Assembly (NCBI RefSeq): GCF_036013915.1
Contig: NZ_CP107899.1
Span: 372,001-436,000 of the forward strand
DNA length: 64,000 nucleotides
Source: Streptomyces sp. NBC_00464
Lineage (GTDB): Bacteria; Actinomycetota; Actinomycetes; Streptomycetales; Streptomycetaceae
Direction of reading: 5' to 3'
Of the stretch, positions 44,012-52,925 are shown in pieces. How positions within the stretch are numbered: position 1 is the stretch's first letter; each line of letters starts with the position of its first letter. The translations under genes and the position numbers were made by a program. The notes under the pieces were generated by a model, which worked only from the letters and a program-made list of their open reading frames with translations, searched no databases and had not been told where the DNA came from.

Positions 44012-44947
44012 TCAGGCGCGGCGGCCCAGGTGGACCGTACGGGCCATGAGGAGGTAGGTGTCGCGGCGGCGGTGCAGTCCGGCCGGGTCCTCGGGGTCGA
44101 GCAGCCGGTCCAGCACCGCGATGTCGTCGGCGTCGAGCCAGTCGCGCAGCCCGTCGCGGCGGCGGGCGAACTCGGCGATGACGTGCTCACGCGCCACCTC
44201 GCCGAGCGGTGCGGGCAGGTCGAGCAGGAAGCTGCGGGTGCCCTGCGGGGCCAGGCCCACCGCGGTGAACAGTGCGGCCCAGTCCTCGTTCTCCCGCCGG
44301 GCGTCGGGCAGGACCGCACGCATCTCCTCGAAGGCCTCGGCCTGCACCGCCTCCATCCGGGCCTCCAGCCCCGGCCGGCCGAAGCCGAGGTCGCGCGGGA
44401 GCTGGCGCGGCTGCAGCCCGCCCTCGACGAGCGCGACGGTGCCGCCGGGGTTCAGCAGCCCGGCGAAGCCGGCCAGCACGGCGCGCTGGTCCCCCATGTG
44501 ATGCAGCGCGTTGCCGGCCCACACCAGGTCCGCCTGCCCCAGCTCCGCCAGACCGTCCGGGATGTCGGCGTGCAGGGTGGTGACCCGGTCTCCGAGCCCG
44601 AGTCGCTGCGCGCGCTCGCGAGTGCGCTCCAGCAGGGCCGGGGTGCCGTCGACTGCGACTACCTCCGACCCCGGGAACGCCTCGGCCAGCAGGCAGGAGA
44701 TCACGCCCGGCCCGCTGCCGATGTCCAGGACCCGGCGCACCTTCGGGGCGTCGGGCAGCCCGGCGATCCAACGGGCCGCCTCCGTGTACTGCTCGCTGCT
44801 GAGTTCGGCGTTCTGCTCCAGCAGCGGACCCATGACGTCCCAGTCGAAGTCGGCCGGGTCCTGGTGGTGCCCGTGCGCACCACCGTGCCCGTGATCGTGC
44901 CCGTGGCTGCTGTCGTGGTGGTGCCCGTGTCCGGTGTGGTTGCTCAT
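44012..44947 (-). CDS. Class I SAM-dependent methyltransferase with histidine-rich N-terminus
   Basis: 311 residues. The first 30 residues are extremely His-rich (HGHHHDSSHGHDHGHGG), suggesting metal binding. The Rossmann methyltransferase domain follows, with SAM motif LDIGSGPGVISCLLAEA and motif III region LLNPGGTVALVEGG. The substrate is unknown. It starts 20 nt after another methyltransferase gene and both are probably one transcript. The His-rich tail is unusual for a methyltransferase and could link it to nickel, zinc or another metal. Confidence 0.8.
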   Translation of the reverse strand: MSNHTGHGHHHDSSHGHDHGHGGAHGHHQDPADFDWDVMGPLLEQNAELSSEQYTEAARWIAGLPDAPKVRRVLDIGSGPGVISCLLAEAFPGSEVVAVDGTPALLERTRERAQRLGLGDRVTTLHADIPDGLAELGQADLVWAGNALHHMGDQRAVLAGFAGLLNPGGTVALVEGGLQPRQLPRDLGFGRPGLEARMEAVQAEAFEEMRAVLPDARRENEDWAALFTAVGLAPQGTRSFLLDLPAPLGEVAREHVIAEFARRRDGLRDWLDADDIAVLDRLLDPEDPAGLHRRRDTYLLMARTVHLGRRA

Positions 44948-44967
44948 GGCATCAGACTCACCACACC

Positions 44968-45759
44968 TCAGCCATGGGGCAAACTTTGTTGCCGTTCCGG
45001 CAAGCCGCGCCCCGGGACCTGTCGGCGGCGAAATGCCAGCAGCCGGTACTCCGGATCCGCGCGCCGATGCTCGGGCCCGGGCAGCGCGGTCAGGACCTGG
45101 GCGAGTTGTTCGGCATCCGTCCCGGACAGGGCCAGGCGCGAGACGAAGTAACCGCGCCGCACACCCCGGGCGGCGTTCAACGGCGTCCGCCCCTGTCCAT
45201 GGCCGCGGAAGACGGCACTGCCCGCCACATCGAGGCCGTGTGCGGCGCCGTACTCGATGATCCGCTCCGTCGCATCGGACGGGCTCGGCGCCAGGTACGG
45301 GGCGAACGCCCCGTCGATGTCGCTGCCGACATCGTGCGCCGCGTCCTTGTCGACGGTGGTGACGAACACACCGCCGGGCCTCAGCACGCGTGCCGCCTGG
45401 GCCACCACCGCTCGCGCGGCCCCTTCCTCGCGCAGCAGGTGCAGCAGCCAGACCGCCGTCACCGCGTCGACCGCCGCATCGGGCAGGGGCAGCCGGCGAG
45501 CGTCGGCGAGCACCACGCCACCGACGCGCTGCCCTGCGACGCGGGCCATGCCGTGGGCGGCGTCGGAGCCGAACACCCGCAGCCGGGGCCGGCCGGCCGC
45601 GATCCGCTCGGTGACCAGTCCCGTACCGCAGCCGATGTCCAGCAGCGTGCGGGCGGCGGGCGGGACGAGGCCGAGCACCGCACCGGCGGCCGCCTCCGCC
45701 CGGGGCACTCCGCCGCGGGTGGCGTCGTAGGTCGCCGCCTCGTTGTCGTAGTCCAGCAT
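44968..45759 (-). CDS. Class I SAM-dependent methyltransferase
   Basis: 263 residues of the UbiE/Methyltransf_11 type. It starts LDYDNEAATYDATRGG, typical of small-molecule methyltransferases; the SAM motif is LDIGCGTGLVTERIA and motif II/III is LPLPDAAVDAVTAVWLLHLL. The substrate is unknown. TAGAGT (45767-45772, minus strand) lies 7 nt upstream of the ATG, with no ribosome site, so the mRNA is probably leaderless. It is the first gene of a two-methyltransferase operon. Confidence 0.85.
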   Translation of the reverse strand: MLDYDNEAATYDATRGGVPRAEAAAGAVLGLVPPAARTLLDIGCGTGLVTERIAAGRPRLRVFGSDAAHGMARVAGQRVGGVVLADARRLPLPDAAVDAVTAVWLLHLLREEGAARAVVAQAARVLRPGGVFVTTVDKDAAHDVGSDIDGAFAPYLAPSPSDATERIIEYGAAHGLDVAGSAVFRGHGQGRTPLNAARGVRRGYFVSRLALSGTDAEQLAQVLTALPGPEHRRADPEYRLLAFRRRQVPGRGLPERQQSLPHG

Positions 45760-45766
45760 TCGAACG

Positions 45767-45772
45767 ACTCTA
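45767..45772 (-). promoter_or_regulatory. Minus-10 element TAGAGT for a leaderless methyltransferase mRNA
   Basis: On the minus strand TAGAGT is followed by 7 nt and the ATG at 45759. The 248-nt divergent region up to 46007 otherwise holds only the promoter of the secreted-protein gene. Confidence 0.45.
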
Positions 45773-46007
45773 GACCCCGATCCGCAGCTCGCAGGCCCGC
45801 CCGAAAGCCGGTCGTCACCGAACTGCTGAACCGGAACCGGAACCCTAACCGGACCAGGACGATGCCGTGTTGATCAAATCGTTGCCGCACCCCGTACAAC
45901 CACGTACAGCCCTCTCCTGTCCCATCAGTCAGTCGCGAGGACGAACCTCCGACCGATTGCGTCCTACGCGTTCGGTCCAGGCTGCAGGGGAAAGGGCGAG
46001 CTCGAAC

Positions 46008-46787
46008 ATGGGGAAGACGATGCGGAATGCGATGGTGGCCGGTGGAGCGGCCATCGTGTTCACAGGGATGGCTGCGGTGCCCGCCGGGGCGGCGGAGGGC
46101 GGGGTCGCCTTCGGCCGGGTCTCGGTGAACGGTGGGAAACCGATCGTGATCGGGGTCAAGGAGGAGGTCGTGGTGCCCGCGACCTTCCGGATGACGACGA
46201 AACTGAGATACGACTTCGGGCCGACGGTGTACCCCTACCGGGGGAAGCCCGACACCGGCGACACGCTGCACAGCTCCGTCGTCACCAGCGACTGCAAGGT
46301 CGTGGACAAGGCGCAAGGAGTCTGCGGCTTCAAGGAATGGCTGTACATCGACCCGCGGAACCACGACTTCGGCAACGAGGATGCCGGCACCTGGCGAACC
46401 GCCGCTCAGGTCTTTCTCGCCGGCGACGCCCACGACACGGATGACAAAGCCCTCCCGTTGCAGGTCAAGCGGGCCACGCGCGTCACCGTCAACGCCTCGC
46501 CGGAGCCGGTCGCGAGAGGGAAGACGATCACCGTGACCGGGCTGGTCACACGGGCGAACTGGGACACCCACACCTACCAGGGGTACGGAGGCCGCACGGT
46601 CAGCCTCCAGTTCAAGGCGGCGGGCGCCTCCTCGTACACGACGGTCAAGAAGGCGATGTCGAACAGGACAGGGACACTGAGGACCACGGTGAAGGCCACC
46701 GGTTCGGGGACCTGGCGGTGGACGTACTACGGAAACCCCACCTCCGGGGCGAAGTCGTCGACCGGGGATCAGGTCACCGTGCGTTAG
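46008..46787 (+). CDS. Secreted protein of unknown function with Ig-like C-terminus
   Basis: 259 residues. The ATG at 46008 follows GGGAAAGGGCGAG and starts a signal peptide (MGKTMRNAMVAGG, cleavage near AGAAE); the earlier in-frame ATG at 45867 would put 47 polar residues before the signal and is rejected. The mature protein has an N-terminal domain with two cysteines (SDCKVVD, GVCGFKE) that may form a disulfide, and a C-terminal 90-residue Ig-like beta-sandwich (VNASPEPVARGKTITVTG, WRWTYYGN). I do not recognise a catalytic site. It is probably structural or adhesive outside the cell. Confidence 0.8.
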   Translation: MGKTMRNAMVAGGAAIVFTGMAAVPAGAAEGGVAFGRVSVNGGKPIVIGVKEEVVVPATFRMTTKLRYDFGPTVYPYRGKPDTGDTLHSSVVTSDCKVVDKAQGVCGFKEWLYIDPRNHDFGNEDAGTWRTAAQVFLAGDAHDTDDKALPLQVKRATRVTVNASPEPVARGKTITVTGLVTRANWDTHTYQGYGGRTVSLQFKAAGASSYTTVKKAMSNRTGTLRTTVKATGSGTWRWTYYGNPTSGAKSSTGDQVTVR

Positions 46788-46839
46788 GCGACGTACACGG
46801 AAGGACCGGGGAGCAATTGCCAGCGGGCCCCCGGGGCCA

Positions 46840-46845
46840 TAACTT
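46840..46845 (+). promoter_or_regulatory. Minus-10 element TAACTT for a leaderless lysR mRNA
   Basis: TAACTT is followed by exactly 6 nt and the ATG at 46852; no ribosome site is present. Confidence 0.5.
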
Positions 46846-46851
46846 GCCCGT

Positions 46852-47814
46852 ATGGAGCTGGAGTTGCGCCATCTGCGAACCGTACGGGCCATCGCCGACA
46901 CCGGAAGCCTCACCAAGGCCGCCGCCTCTCTCGGACTTGCTCAGCCGGCCCTGAGCGCGCAACTGCGCCGCATCGAGAAGGCGCTCGGCGGTCCGCTGTT
47001 CGACCGGGACCACACGGGTGCGCGGCCGACGCTCCTGGGCGAACTGGTGCTGGAGCGGGCGCGGGTGGTGCTGCCCGCCGTGAGCGAGCTCCAGGAGGAG
47101 GCGGTGCGGTTCGCCAACGCCTGGGGGGCCATGGAGCGGTTCCGGCTCGGCGGCACGCACGGACCACTGCTCGGCGGGCTCGTCGACCGGCTGGCGACAG
47201 CGCACCCGGCGGCGCCGGTGACCACGTACACCTCATGGTCGGTGGCGGAGCTGGCTTCCCAGCTGGTGGACGGAAGACTGGATTTCGTCCTCATCGGGGC
47301 CTGCGGTGAGAGCCCGCCGCCGGTGGCCGACCGACTGGAATGGCAGGTCATCGGTATCGATCCGGTCTTCGTGATGCTGCCCGAGACCCACCCACTGGCC
47401 GGGGAGGCGGAGCTGGAACTCTCCGCGCTGGCCGACGAGTGCTGGGCGGATGTGCCGGGCGACGGCTGTTTCGCGGACTGCTTCGTGGCCGCCTGTGCGC
47501 GGGCCGGCTTCAGCCCGGTGTCGGTGTACGAGACGGACACCGCGTCGGTCGTCCATCTGGTGCAGGTGGGGCGCGCGCTCGGGCTGTGCCGGGCGACGTT
47601 CCCGCCGACGCCCGGCGTGGTGACCCGTCCGGTGGCCGGCTCACCGCTCAGCTGGCGCCACCTGCTGGGCTGGCACCCCCGCTCGGCGGCCGCGTCGGCG
47701 GCGGCCGGAGCGGTGAGCGGGCACACCCGAGCGGCTTACGCCCAGGCGGTGGAGCGCAGCGACAGCTACACACGCTGGCTCGCCGCGCATCCGCGCTTCG
47801 GCGCCGCTTCCTGA
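46852..47814 (+). CDS. LysR-family transcriptional regulator
   Basis: 320 residues. The winged HTH is at about 3-60 (LTKAAASLGLAQPALSAQLRRIE) and the LysR substrate-binding domain at about 95-300. An unusual four-cysteine cluster falls in the effector domain (DECWADVPGDGCFADCF then AACARAGF), which could give metal or redox sensitivity. No divergent partner is present: the upstream gene is a co-oriented secreted protein and the downstream gene is convergent. Its target is not evident. Confidence 0.88.
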   Translation: MELELRHLRTVRAIADTGSLTKAAASLGLAQPALSAQLRRIEKALGGPLFDRDHTGARPTLLGELVLERARVVLPAVSELQEEAVRFANAWGAMERFRLGGTHGPLLGGLVDRLATAHPAAPVTTYTSWSVAELASQLVDGRLDFVLIGACGESPPPVADRLEWQVIGIDPVFVMLPETHPLAGEAELELSALADECWADVPGDGCFADCFVAACARAGFSPVSVYETDTASVVHLVQVGRALGLCRATFPPTPGVVTRPVAGSPLSWRHLLGWHPRSAAASAAAGAVSGHTRAAYAQAVERSDSYTRWLAAHPRFGAAS

Positions 47815-47861
47815 CGGGCCCTGAGCAGGGCTTTGCGCCGTCTCCAGGCAGGCGGCCCCGG

Positions 47862-48167
47862 CTACTCCGCCCCGTGTCCCGGGGCGACGGCCTCGACCCT
47901 GGCGGCCAGGGTCAGGTCCTTCTCGGTGACCTTTCCGCCCGCGTCGTGGGAGTTCACGGACAGGGCCACGGTGTTGTAGCCGAGCGTCAGATCGGAGTGA
48001 TGGTTCAGCTCGTCCTGGATCCGGGCGACGTGCACGGTGAGGCCGGCGGCGGCGAAGTGCGACGGGAGACGGTAGGTGCGGGTGATCCGGTCCCCTTCCA
48101 GCGTCCAGCCGGGCAGTTCGCGCAGCCGGTTCTCGATCTCGTCCTGGGGCAGCGGTGCGGCGGGCAT
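47862..48167 (-). CDS. 4a-hydroxytetrahydrobiopterin (pterin-4a-carbinolamine) dehydratase
   Basis: 101 residues, the standard family length. The active-site signature is ELNHHSDLTLGYNTVALSV, with the catalytic histidine pair and the conserved Asp/Tyr. It dehydrates 4a-hydroxytetrahydrobiopterin to regenerate the pterin cofactor of aromatic amino acid hydroxylases. The start at 48167 fits the family; the longer frame to 48233 would overlap the divergent XRE gene. No hydroxylase gene lies nearby. Confidence 0.92.
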   Translation of the reverse strand: MPAAPLPQDEIENRLRELPGWTLEGDRITRTYRLPSHFAAAGLTVHVARIQDELNHHSDLTLGYNTVALSVNSHDAGGKVTEKDLTLAARVEAVAPGHGAE

Positions 48168-48214
48168 GCGGTGGACCCTCCTGAGGTCTTGCCGGTCGAT
48201 GATGCCGGTGACGT

Positions 48215-48220
48215 TACGGT
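48215..48220 (+). promoter_or_regulatory. Minus-10 element TACGGT for a leaderless XRE-regulator mRNA
   Basis: TACGGT is followed by 6 nt and the ATG at 48227, the same geometry as at the AraC, LysR and LacI genes. Confidence 0.45.
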
Positions 48221-48226
48221 CTCCGT

Positions 48227-49051
48227 ATGACAACTGTCGCGCCTGACACGGGGGTAGGGCCGCTGCTGCGCAGCTGGCGGGAGCGTCGCCGGATCAGCCA
48301 GCTGGAGCTGGCACTGCGGGCGGACTCCTCGGCCCGGCACATCTCCTTCATCGAGACCGGCCGTTCCCGCCCCAGCGAGGAGATGGTCCTGCGGCTGGCC
48401 GGCCATCTGGACGTGCCCGTACGGGAACGCAACGCCCTGCTGGTGGTCGCCGGTTACGCCCCGCGCTATACGGAGACCGCCCTCGACGACCCCGCGATGG
48501 GCGCGCTGCGCGAGGGCATGGACCGGCTGCTCCGGGGGTACGACCCGTATCCGGCGTTCGTCGTTGACGGCCTGTACACCGTGGTGGCTGCCAATCAGGG
48601 GATGACCCGGATGCTGGACGGGGTGGCGGAACATCTGCTTACCCCGCCGCTGAACGCGATGCGGCTGACCCTGCACCCGGACGGGCTGGCCCCTCGGATC
48701 CGTAATCTGCGGGAGTGGCGGGCCGATCTGCTGGCCCAGATGGAGCGTCAGATCGCCCTGGTCCGTTCGGCGGAGCTGCGTGCGCTGTACGAGGAGGTGG
48801 CGGGCTACCCCGTGTCGGCGGAGGCGGCGGAAGTGGAGGCGGAAGGCGATGCGGACCGGGCCGCGCCCTCGTCCTCGGTTCCCTTCGCGCTGCCCCTGAT
48901 GATCGAGCACGGCGGCCGGCTGCTCTCCTTCGTCGCGTCCATCGCGACGTTCAACACCCCGATGGACGTGACGGTCGCGGAGCTGGCCATCGAGACGCTG
49001 CTGCCGGCCGACGCGGCCACCGCCACGTATCTGCGGTCGCTCATCTGTTGA
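48227..49051 (+). CDS. XRE-family regulator with MmyB-like ligand domain
   Basis: 274 residues. The HTH_31/XRE domain spans about 10-70 (WRERRRISQLELALRADSSARHISFIETG, quoted in parts as RISQLELAL and SARHISFIETG). The C-terminal 100-265 is a MmyB/MltR-type PAS-like ligand domain (YPAFVVDGLYTVVAANQGM, LAPRIRNLREW). Members of this group sense small hydrophobic ligands and usually regulate a neighbouring short-chain dehydrogenase or similar gene. Here the divergent neighbour is the pterin dehydratase. The 3' end overlaps the convergent DUF1275 gene by 11 nt. Confidence 0.85.
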   Translation: MTTVAPDTGVGPLLRSWRERRRISQLELALRADSSARHISFIETGRSRPSEEMVLRLAGHLDVPVRERNALLVVAGYAPRYTETALDDPAMGALREGMDRLLRGYDPYPAFVVDGLYTVVAANQGMTRMLDGVAEHLLTPPLNAMRLTLHPDGLAPRIRNLREWRADLLAQMERQIALVRSAELRALYEEVAGYPVSAEAAEVEAEGDADRAAPSSSVPFALPLMIEHGGRLLSFVASIATFNTPMDVTVAELAIETLLPADAATATYLRSLIC

Positions 49052-49808
49052 CGACGGGCAGGGCCCACGGGGCGTCGGCCCGGGCCAGGACCTGCGCGGC
49101 CAGGCACACCAGGGCGAGGATCACCACGGCCAGCAGGAGCGGCAGGATCGGATGGCCGTGCAGGACGGCCACGGCCCCGACGAGGGCACCGGCCAGCATC
49201 GCCGCGGCCGAGAGGACCCGGCGGCCGGCCTTGCTGCCGGGTCCCCCGGCCAGTCGGCCGTCGGAGGCGATGCCGGTGATGGTCAGGGTCAGCACGGTCG
49301 TCTTGAGATCGGGAACGGCGAGCGCCCGCGCGACGGCGTTCTGCAGGCCGAGGCCGAGGGCGAGCAGCGCGATGAGGGTGAAGCGCACGCCGCCGGCGTA
49401 CGGGCTGCCCGAGAAGAGCGTGACGACCAGTGCGGCCAGGACACTCAACGTCTCCGCGCACAGGGCGTGCAGCAGCATGCGGCCGCGGTGGGCGTGGGAG
49501 CGGTGGACGATCCGTCCTCCGGTCACCGCCCCGGCGACGAACCCGCCGAGGGCGACGAACGAGGCGGCCAGGGAGAACCCCGGGGCTCCGGCGAACGCGA
49601 ATCCGGCGAAGACCACGTTGCCGGTCATGTTCGCGACGAAGACGTGGCCCAGTTCCAGATAGCTGACGGCGTCGACCAGTCCGGTGACGACGGTCAGGGC
49701 GAGCATGAGCGGCGGCAGCGGGCCGTGCCGGTCGTTCATGTCCGGTACGAGGGTGGTCCATGCCTCACGCAGCACCACGGGCAGGGGCACGGGCACGCTC
49801 CGCATCAC
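49041..49808 (-). CDS. DUF1275 (YoaK-like) membrane protein
   Basis: 255 residues with about six membrane helices and the family start (LMLALTVVTGLVDAVSYL, GHVFVANMTGNVVF). GLQNAVARALAVPDLKTTVLT is the other conserved block. The function of DUF1275 proteins is unknown. An internal ATG at 49736 (MNDRHG) is a plausible alternative start, giving 231 residues closer to the family length. The secDF terminator separates it from the upstream operon. Confidence 0.88.
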   Translation of the reverse strand: MMRSVPVPLPVVLREAWTTLVPDMNDRHGPLPPLMLALTVVTGLVDAVSYLELGHVFVANMTGNVVFAGFAFAGAPGFSLAASFVALGGFVAGAVTGGRIVHRSHAHRGRMLLHALCAETLSVLAALVVTLFSGSPYAGGVRFTLIALLALGLGLQNAVARALAVPDLKTTVLTLTITGIASDGRLAGGPGSKAGRRVLSAAAMLAGALVGAVAVLHGHPILPLLLAVVILALVCLAAQVLARADAPWALPVVNR

Positions 49809-49869
49809 GACGGGGGTGGGGATCAGGATTGTGCCGTCGCAGCTGCCGCCGAATGCCGTGGCCGGCGCG

Positions 49870-49907
49870 CGTCGCTCCTGCGCCGCTCGAACGGCGCAGG
49901 AGCGACG
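49870..49907 (-). terminator. 16-bp perfect hairpin after secDF
   Basis: Arms 49870-49885 and 49892-49907 pair perfectly around a 6-nt loop (CTCGAA), 36 nt beyond the secDF stop on the minus strand. It isolates the DUF1275 gene from the secDF operon. Confidence 0.85.
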
Positions 49908-49943
49908 GCACCGGTTCGAGGCCGTGCCGGTGACGGACGTGCG

Positions 49944-52223
49944 CTACACGCGCGCCCCGTTGTCGAGCGGGTCCCGCTGCCCGGCCCCGGGCTTCCTGCG
50001 CGGGGCGCGGGCGGGCGGCGGGGCCTTGCTGCTGCGCTCCAGGAGGAGGGCGGCCGGTACGGCGGTCATGACCGAGGAGTACGTACCGACGACGATGCCG
50101 ATCAGCAGGGCGAGGGCGAAGTCCGCGAGCGAGTCGCCGCCCAGCACCGCCAGCGCGACGAGGATGAACAGGGCGCCCATACCGGTGTTGACCGTCCGGG
50201 GGACGGTCTGCAGGACGGCCCGGTTCGCCACGGCGGAGAGGGGCTCCTTGCGGGCCTTCGCCCACAGTTCCCTGACCCGGTCGAAGACCACGACCGAGTC
50301 GTTGACGGAGTACCCGATGACGGTGAGGAGCGCCGCCAGGAAGATGCCGTCGACGGTGCGGCCCAGCCAGGCGAAGGCTCCGACCAGGATGATCACGTCG
50401 TGGACGAGCGCCCCGACGGAGGCCACGGCGAACGTCCAGCGGAACCGGATCGCCAGATAGCCCAGTTGGACGAGCACGGCGATGGCCAGGGCGATCAGGG
50501 CGTTGCGCCGCAGTTCGTCGCCCAGGCTGGGTCCGATGAGTTCGTCGCGGACCTTGGTGGTCTCGCCGCCCTCCACGGCGAGGGCCGCGCGCAGTGCGTG
50601 TTCGCCGTCGTTGTCGAGGTTCCCGGTGCGCACGGAGATGTCGCCCGCACCGGCTGTGGTGACCTCGGCTTCGCCGAAGCCCGCACCGGCCAGCGCGGTG
50701 CGGGCACTGTCCACGTCGACGGGGCGGCTGGTGGCGTACTCGACGAGCCGGCCGCCGGTGAACTCGACGCCCAGGTTGACGCCGCGCACCAGGATGCCTG
50801 TCACGGCGACCGCGATCAGGACGGTGGAGACCAGCAGCCAGCGCCGGGGGGAGCGCATCAGCTGCGGATCGCGGCGGGCGATCCAGGTCCGTACCCGGCC
50901 GGGACTCGCGATGCCGTTGACGCCCCGGTAGTCACTGACGAACCGGGAACGGGCGGCCGTCTCGGTGAGGGCGCGGGCGATGACGAGCGCGGAGAACATC
51001 GACGCGAGGACGCCGATGCCGAGCGTGACGCCGAAGCCCTTGACCGGTCCCGAGCCGAGGAAGAAGAGCAGGCCCGCCGCGATGAGCGTCGTGACGTTGG
51101 AGTCCGCGACGGCGCTCCAGGCGTGCCGGAAGCCCGCGGTGAGCGAGGTGCGCAGGGACTTGCCCGGGCGGAGTGCGTGTTCCTCTCTCGCCCGTTCGAA
51201 GACCAGCACGTTCGCGTCGACCGCCATCCCGATGGCCAGCACGAACCCGGCGAGTCCGGGCAGCGTGAGGGTGACGCCGAGCGCGACCAGCGCGGCGTAC
51301 GAGATGACTCCGTAGGCGCCGAGAGCCGCGGCGGCGAGCGCGCCGAAGAGCCGGTAGACGAGGGTGATGAACAGCGCCGTGGCTGCGGCGCCGATGAGGG
51401 CGGCGCGGGCGCTGGCGTCGATGGCGGCGGCGCCGAGCGTCGGGCCGACCGTCCGCTGCTCGACGATCTCGACGGGCACGGGCAGTGCTCCGCCCTGGAT
51501 CAGCAGGGCGAGTTCGCGGGCCTCGTCGGCGCTGAAGGAGCCGGTGATCTGAGTGGATCCGGAGGGCAGGCCGGTGTTGCAGGCGACGGTCGGGGAGACC
51601 TGCGGCGAGGAGATCACCTGTTTGTCGAGGACGATGGCGACACGGCGCCGTTCGTCCTGGACGGGGTGGCAGGCCGCCTCACCGGTCAGCCGGGTCCAGT
51701 CCCGGCCCGCGTCCTTGTGGAAGTCGAGGGAGACGCTCCAGCCGGCGCCCTGCTGGGCGTCGAACGCGGCGGATGCCTCCTTGACGCCCGCGCCCGAGAG
51801 CGCGGCGGGGCCGAGGGCGAGGGTGCGGTCCTGTTCGTCGGGGAGCGTCAGCCCTTCGCCGCCCGGTGTGCCGGGGCCCTGTACGGCGTGGAAGCTGAGC
51901 TGGGCGGTCCTGCCGATGACGTCGGCGGCCTTGCGCGGGTCCTGGACGTCAGGGAGTTCGACGATGATCCGGTCCTCGCCGGAGCGGGTCAGGGTCGGCT
52001 CCGTGACCCCGAGCGAGTCGATGCGCTTGCGCAGCACCTCCAGCGTGCGGTCGGTGCTCTCCCGGTCGGCCTTGGCGGTGTCGGAGTCCTTGGCCTGCAG
52101 CACCATGCGGGTGCCGCCCTGGAGATCGAGGCCGAGTCTGGGGGACATGGTCAGTGCGATGAGCACGGAGACGAGCAGTACGGCCGCAGCCAGAACCGCC
52201 CGCACCGTCGTGGCGCGGGTCAT
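49944..52223 (-). CDS. secDF: Fused SecDF protein translocation motor
   Basis: 759 residues joining SecD and SecF in one chain. The SecD half has LGLDLQGGTRMV near the N-terminus, a P1 loop of about 200 residues and GMAVDANVLVFERARE in the fourth helix. The SecF half begins near VNLGVEFTGGRLVEY and has SVNDSVVVFDRVRE. About 12 helices are expected. It uses the proton-motive force to pull secreted proteins through SecYEG. Streptomyces usually has separate secD and secF with the yajC/ruvB cluster, so this is the extra fused paralogue. The start at 52223 is preferred to 52253. Confidence 0.9.
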   Translation of the reverse strand: MTRATTVRAVLAAAVLLVSVLIALTMSPRLGLDLQGGTRMVLQAKDSDTAKADRESTDRTLEVLRKRIDSLGVTEPTLTRSGEDRIIVELPDVQDPRKAADVIGRTAQLSFHAVQGPGTPGGEGLTLPDEQDRTLALGPAALSGAGVKEASAAFDAQQGAGWSVSLDFHKDAGRDWTRLTGEAACHPVQDERRRVAIVLDKQVISSPQVSPTVACNTGLPSGSTQITGSFSADEARELALLIQGGALPVPVEIVEQRTVGPTLGAAAIDASARAALIGAAATALFITLVYRLFGALAAAALGAYGVISYAALVALGVTLTLPGLAGFVLAIGMAVDANVLVFERAREEHALRPGKSLRTSLTAGFRHAWSAVADSNVTTLIAAGLLFFLGSGPVKGFGVTLGIGVLASMFSALVIARALTETAARSRFVSDYRGVNGIASPGRVRTWIARRDPQLMRSPRRWLLVSTVLIAVAVTGILVRGVNLGVEFTGGRLVEYATSRPVDVDSARTALAGAGFGEAEVTTAGAGDISVRTGNLDNDGEHALRAALAVEGGETTKVRDELIGPSLGDELRRNALIALAIAVLVQLGYLAIRFRWTFAVASVGALVHDVIILVGAFAWLGRTVDGIFLAALLTVIGYSVNDSVVVFDRVRELWAKARKEPLSAVANRAVLQTVPRTVNTGMGALFILVALAVLGGDSLADFALALLIGIVVGTYSSVMTAVPAALLLERSSKAPPPARAPRRKPGAGQRDPLDNGARV

Positions 52224-52274
52224 GCGTGATTCCTCCGAGGGGCGGCCGGACACGGTCCCGCTCCCCGAAGGGCG

Positions 52275-52925
52275 CTAGGACGGCGGGAGCGGCACGCCGG
52301 TGGTGGGGGTCGGGACCCGTGACGGGTCCCCGGGCCGGTGAACGGCAGCCCTCGGAGGCCCACGCACGCCAGGGAGGGCGGCGCGGAAACGGTCGGCGGA
52401 GACAGCGGGTACGGGGGGTGCGGCCCCGGGGACGGGGTGTGGCGGCGGGATCCCGGGCGGGAGCGGTGGCAGAGAACCGGGACCGGGCGGTGGCAGGTGC
52501 TGCGGGGTACGGGGGTGCTCGGCGGCGGCCCACGGCTGGGGTGCCGTCGCCGGTCCGGAGCGGTGGGCGCCGGCGGCGGTGACCACGCCGGTGCGGCGAG
52601 GGGTGGTACGGGGGTCGCGGTCGCCCGGTGACCGGCCGGACGGATGGGTCCGCGCGGGGCGGTCCGTGCGGAGGGAGCGGTCGGTGTGAGGGGCGGACGG
52701 ACGGCTTCCGGCCGGGCCGTCGGCGGTGGGCGCCGGAGCGGCGGACGTGCGGGTGGGAAGTCCGGCCCCGGCCGCTGCGGGTGCGCTGCCCGCCACGGCG
52801 AGGACCGCCAGGAGCAGCGCGGCAAGGAACTGCCGTGCCGTCGCCGCGCGCCCGCGACGCACCAGGTCGTCCAGCCGGCTCCCGGGAGGCGTGTTACCCC
52901 GGGGCGGCCCCGGGAGGGGCGTCAC
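52275..52925 (-). CDS. Proline-rich membrane-anchored or secreted protein of the secDF operon
   Basis: 216 residues. The GTG at 52925 overlaps the mreB-like stop (GTGA), which both fixes the start and argues that the frame is real. A hydrophobic segment at about 34-54 (FLAALLLAVLAVAGSAPAAAG) is an uncleaved anchor or signal. The remaining 160 residues are Pro/Ala/Arg/Gly-rich with no cysteines and no recognisable domain. It lies between the MreB-like and SecDF genes, so a role in envelope assembly or secretion is possible. Low complexity makes gene prediction weaker here than for its neighbours. Confidence 0.6.
   Translation of the reverse strand: MTPLPGPPRGNTPPGSRLDDLVRRGRAATARQFLAALLLAVLAVAGSAPAAAGAGLPTRTSAAPAPTADGPAGSRPSAPHTDRSLRTDRPARTHPSGRSPGDRDPRTTPRRTGVVTAAGAHRSGPATAPQPWAAAEHPRTPQHLPPPGPGSLPPLPPGIPPPHPVPGAAPPVPAVSADRFRAALPGVRGPPRAAVHRPGDPSRVPTPTTGVPLPPS

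Noticed and set aside
45867..46007. Upstream start for the secreted protein gene
   Set aside because: It would place 47 polar residues before the signal peptide; the ATG at 46008 has a ribosome site.
49152..52229. 1025-residue open frame on the plus strand
   Set aside because: It lies antisense to secDF and DUF1275, both with clear motifs; its composition (Gly/Asp/Glu/Gln-rich) is typical of a shadow frame.
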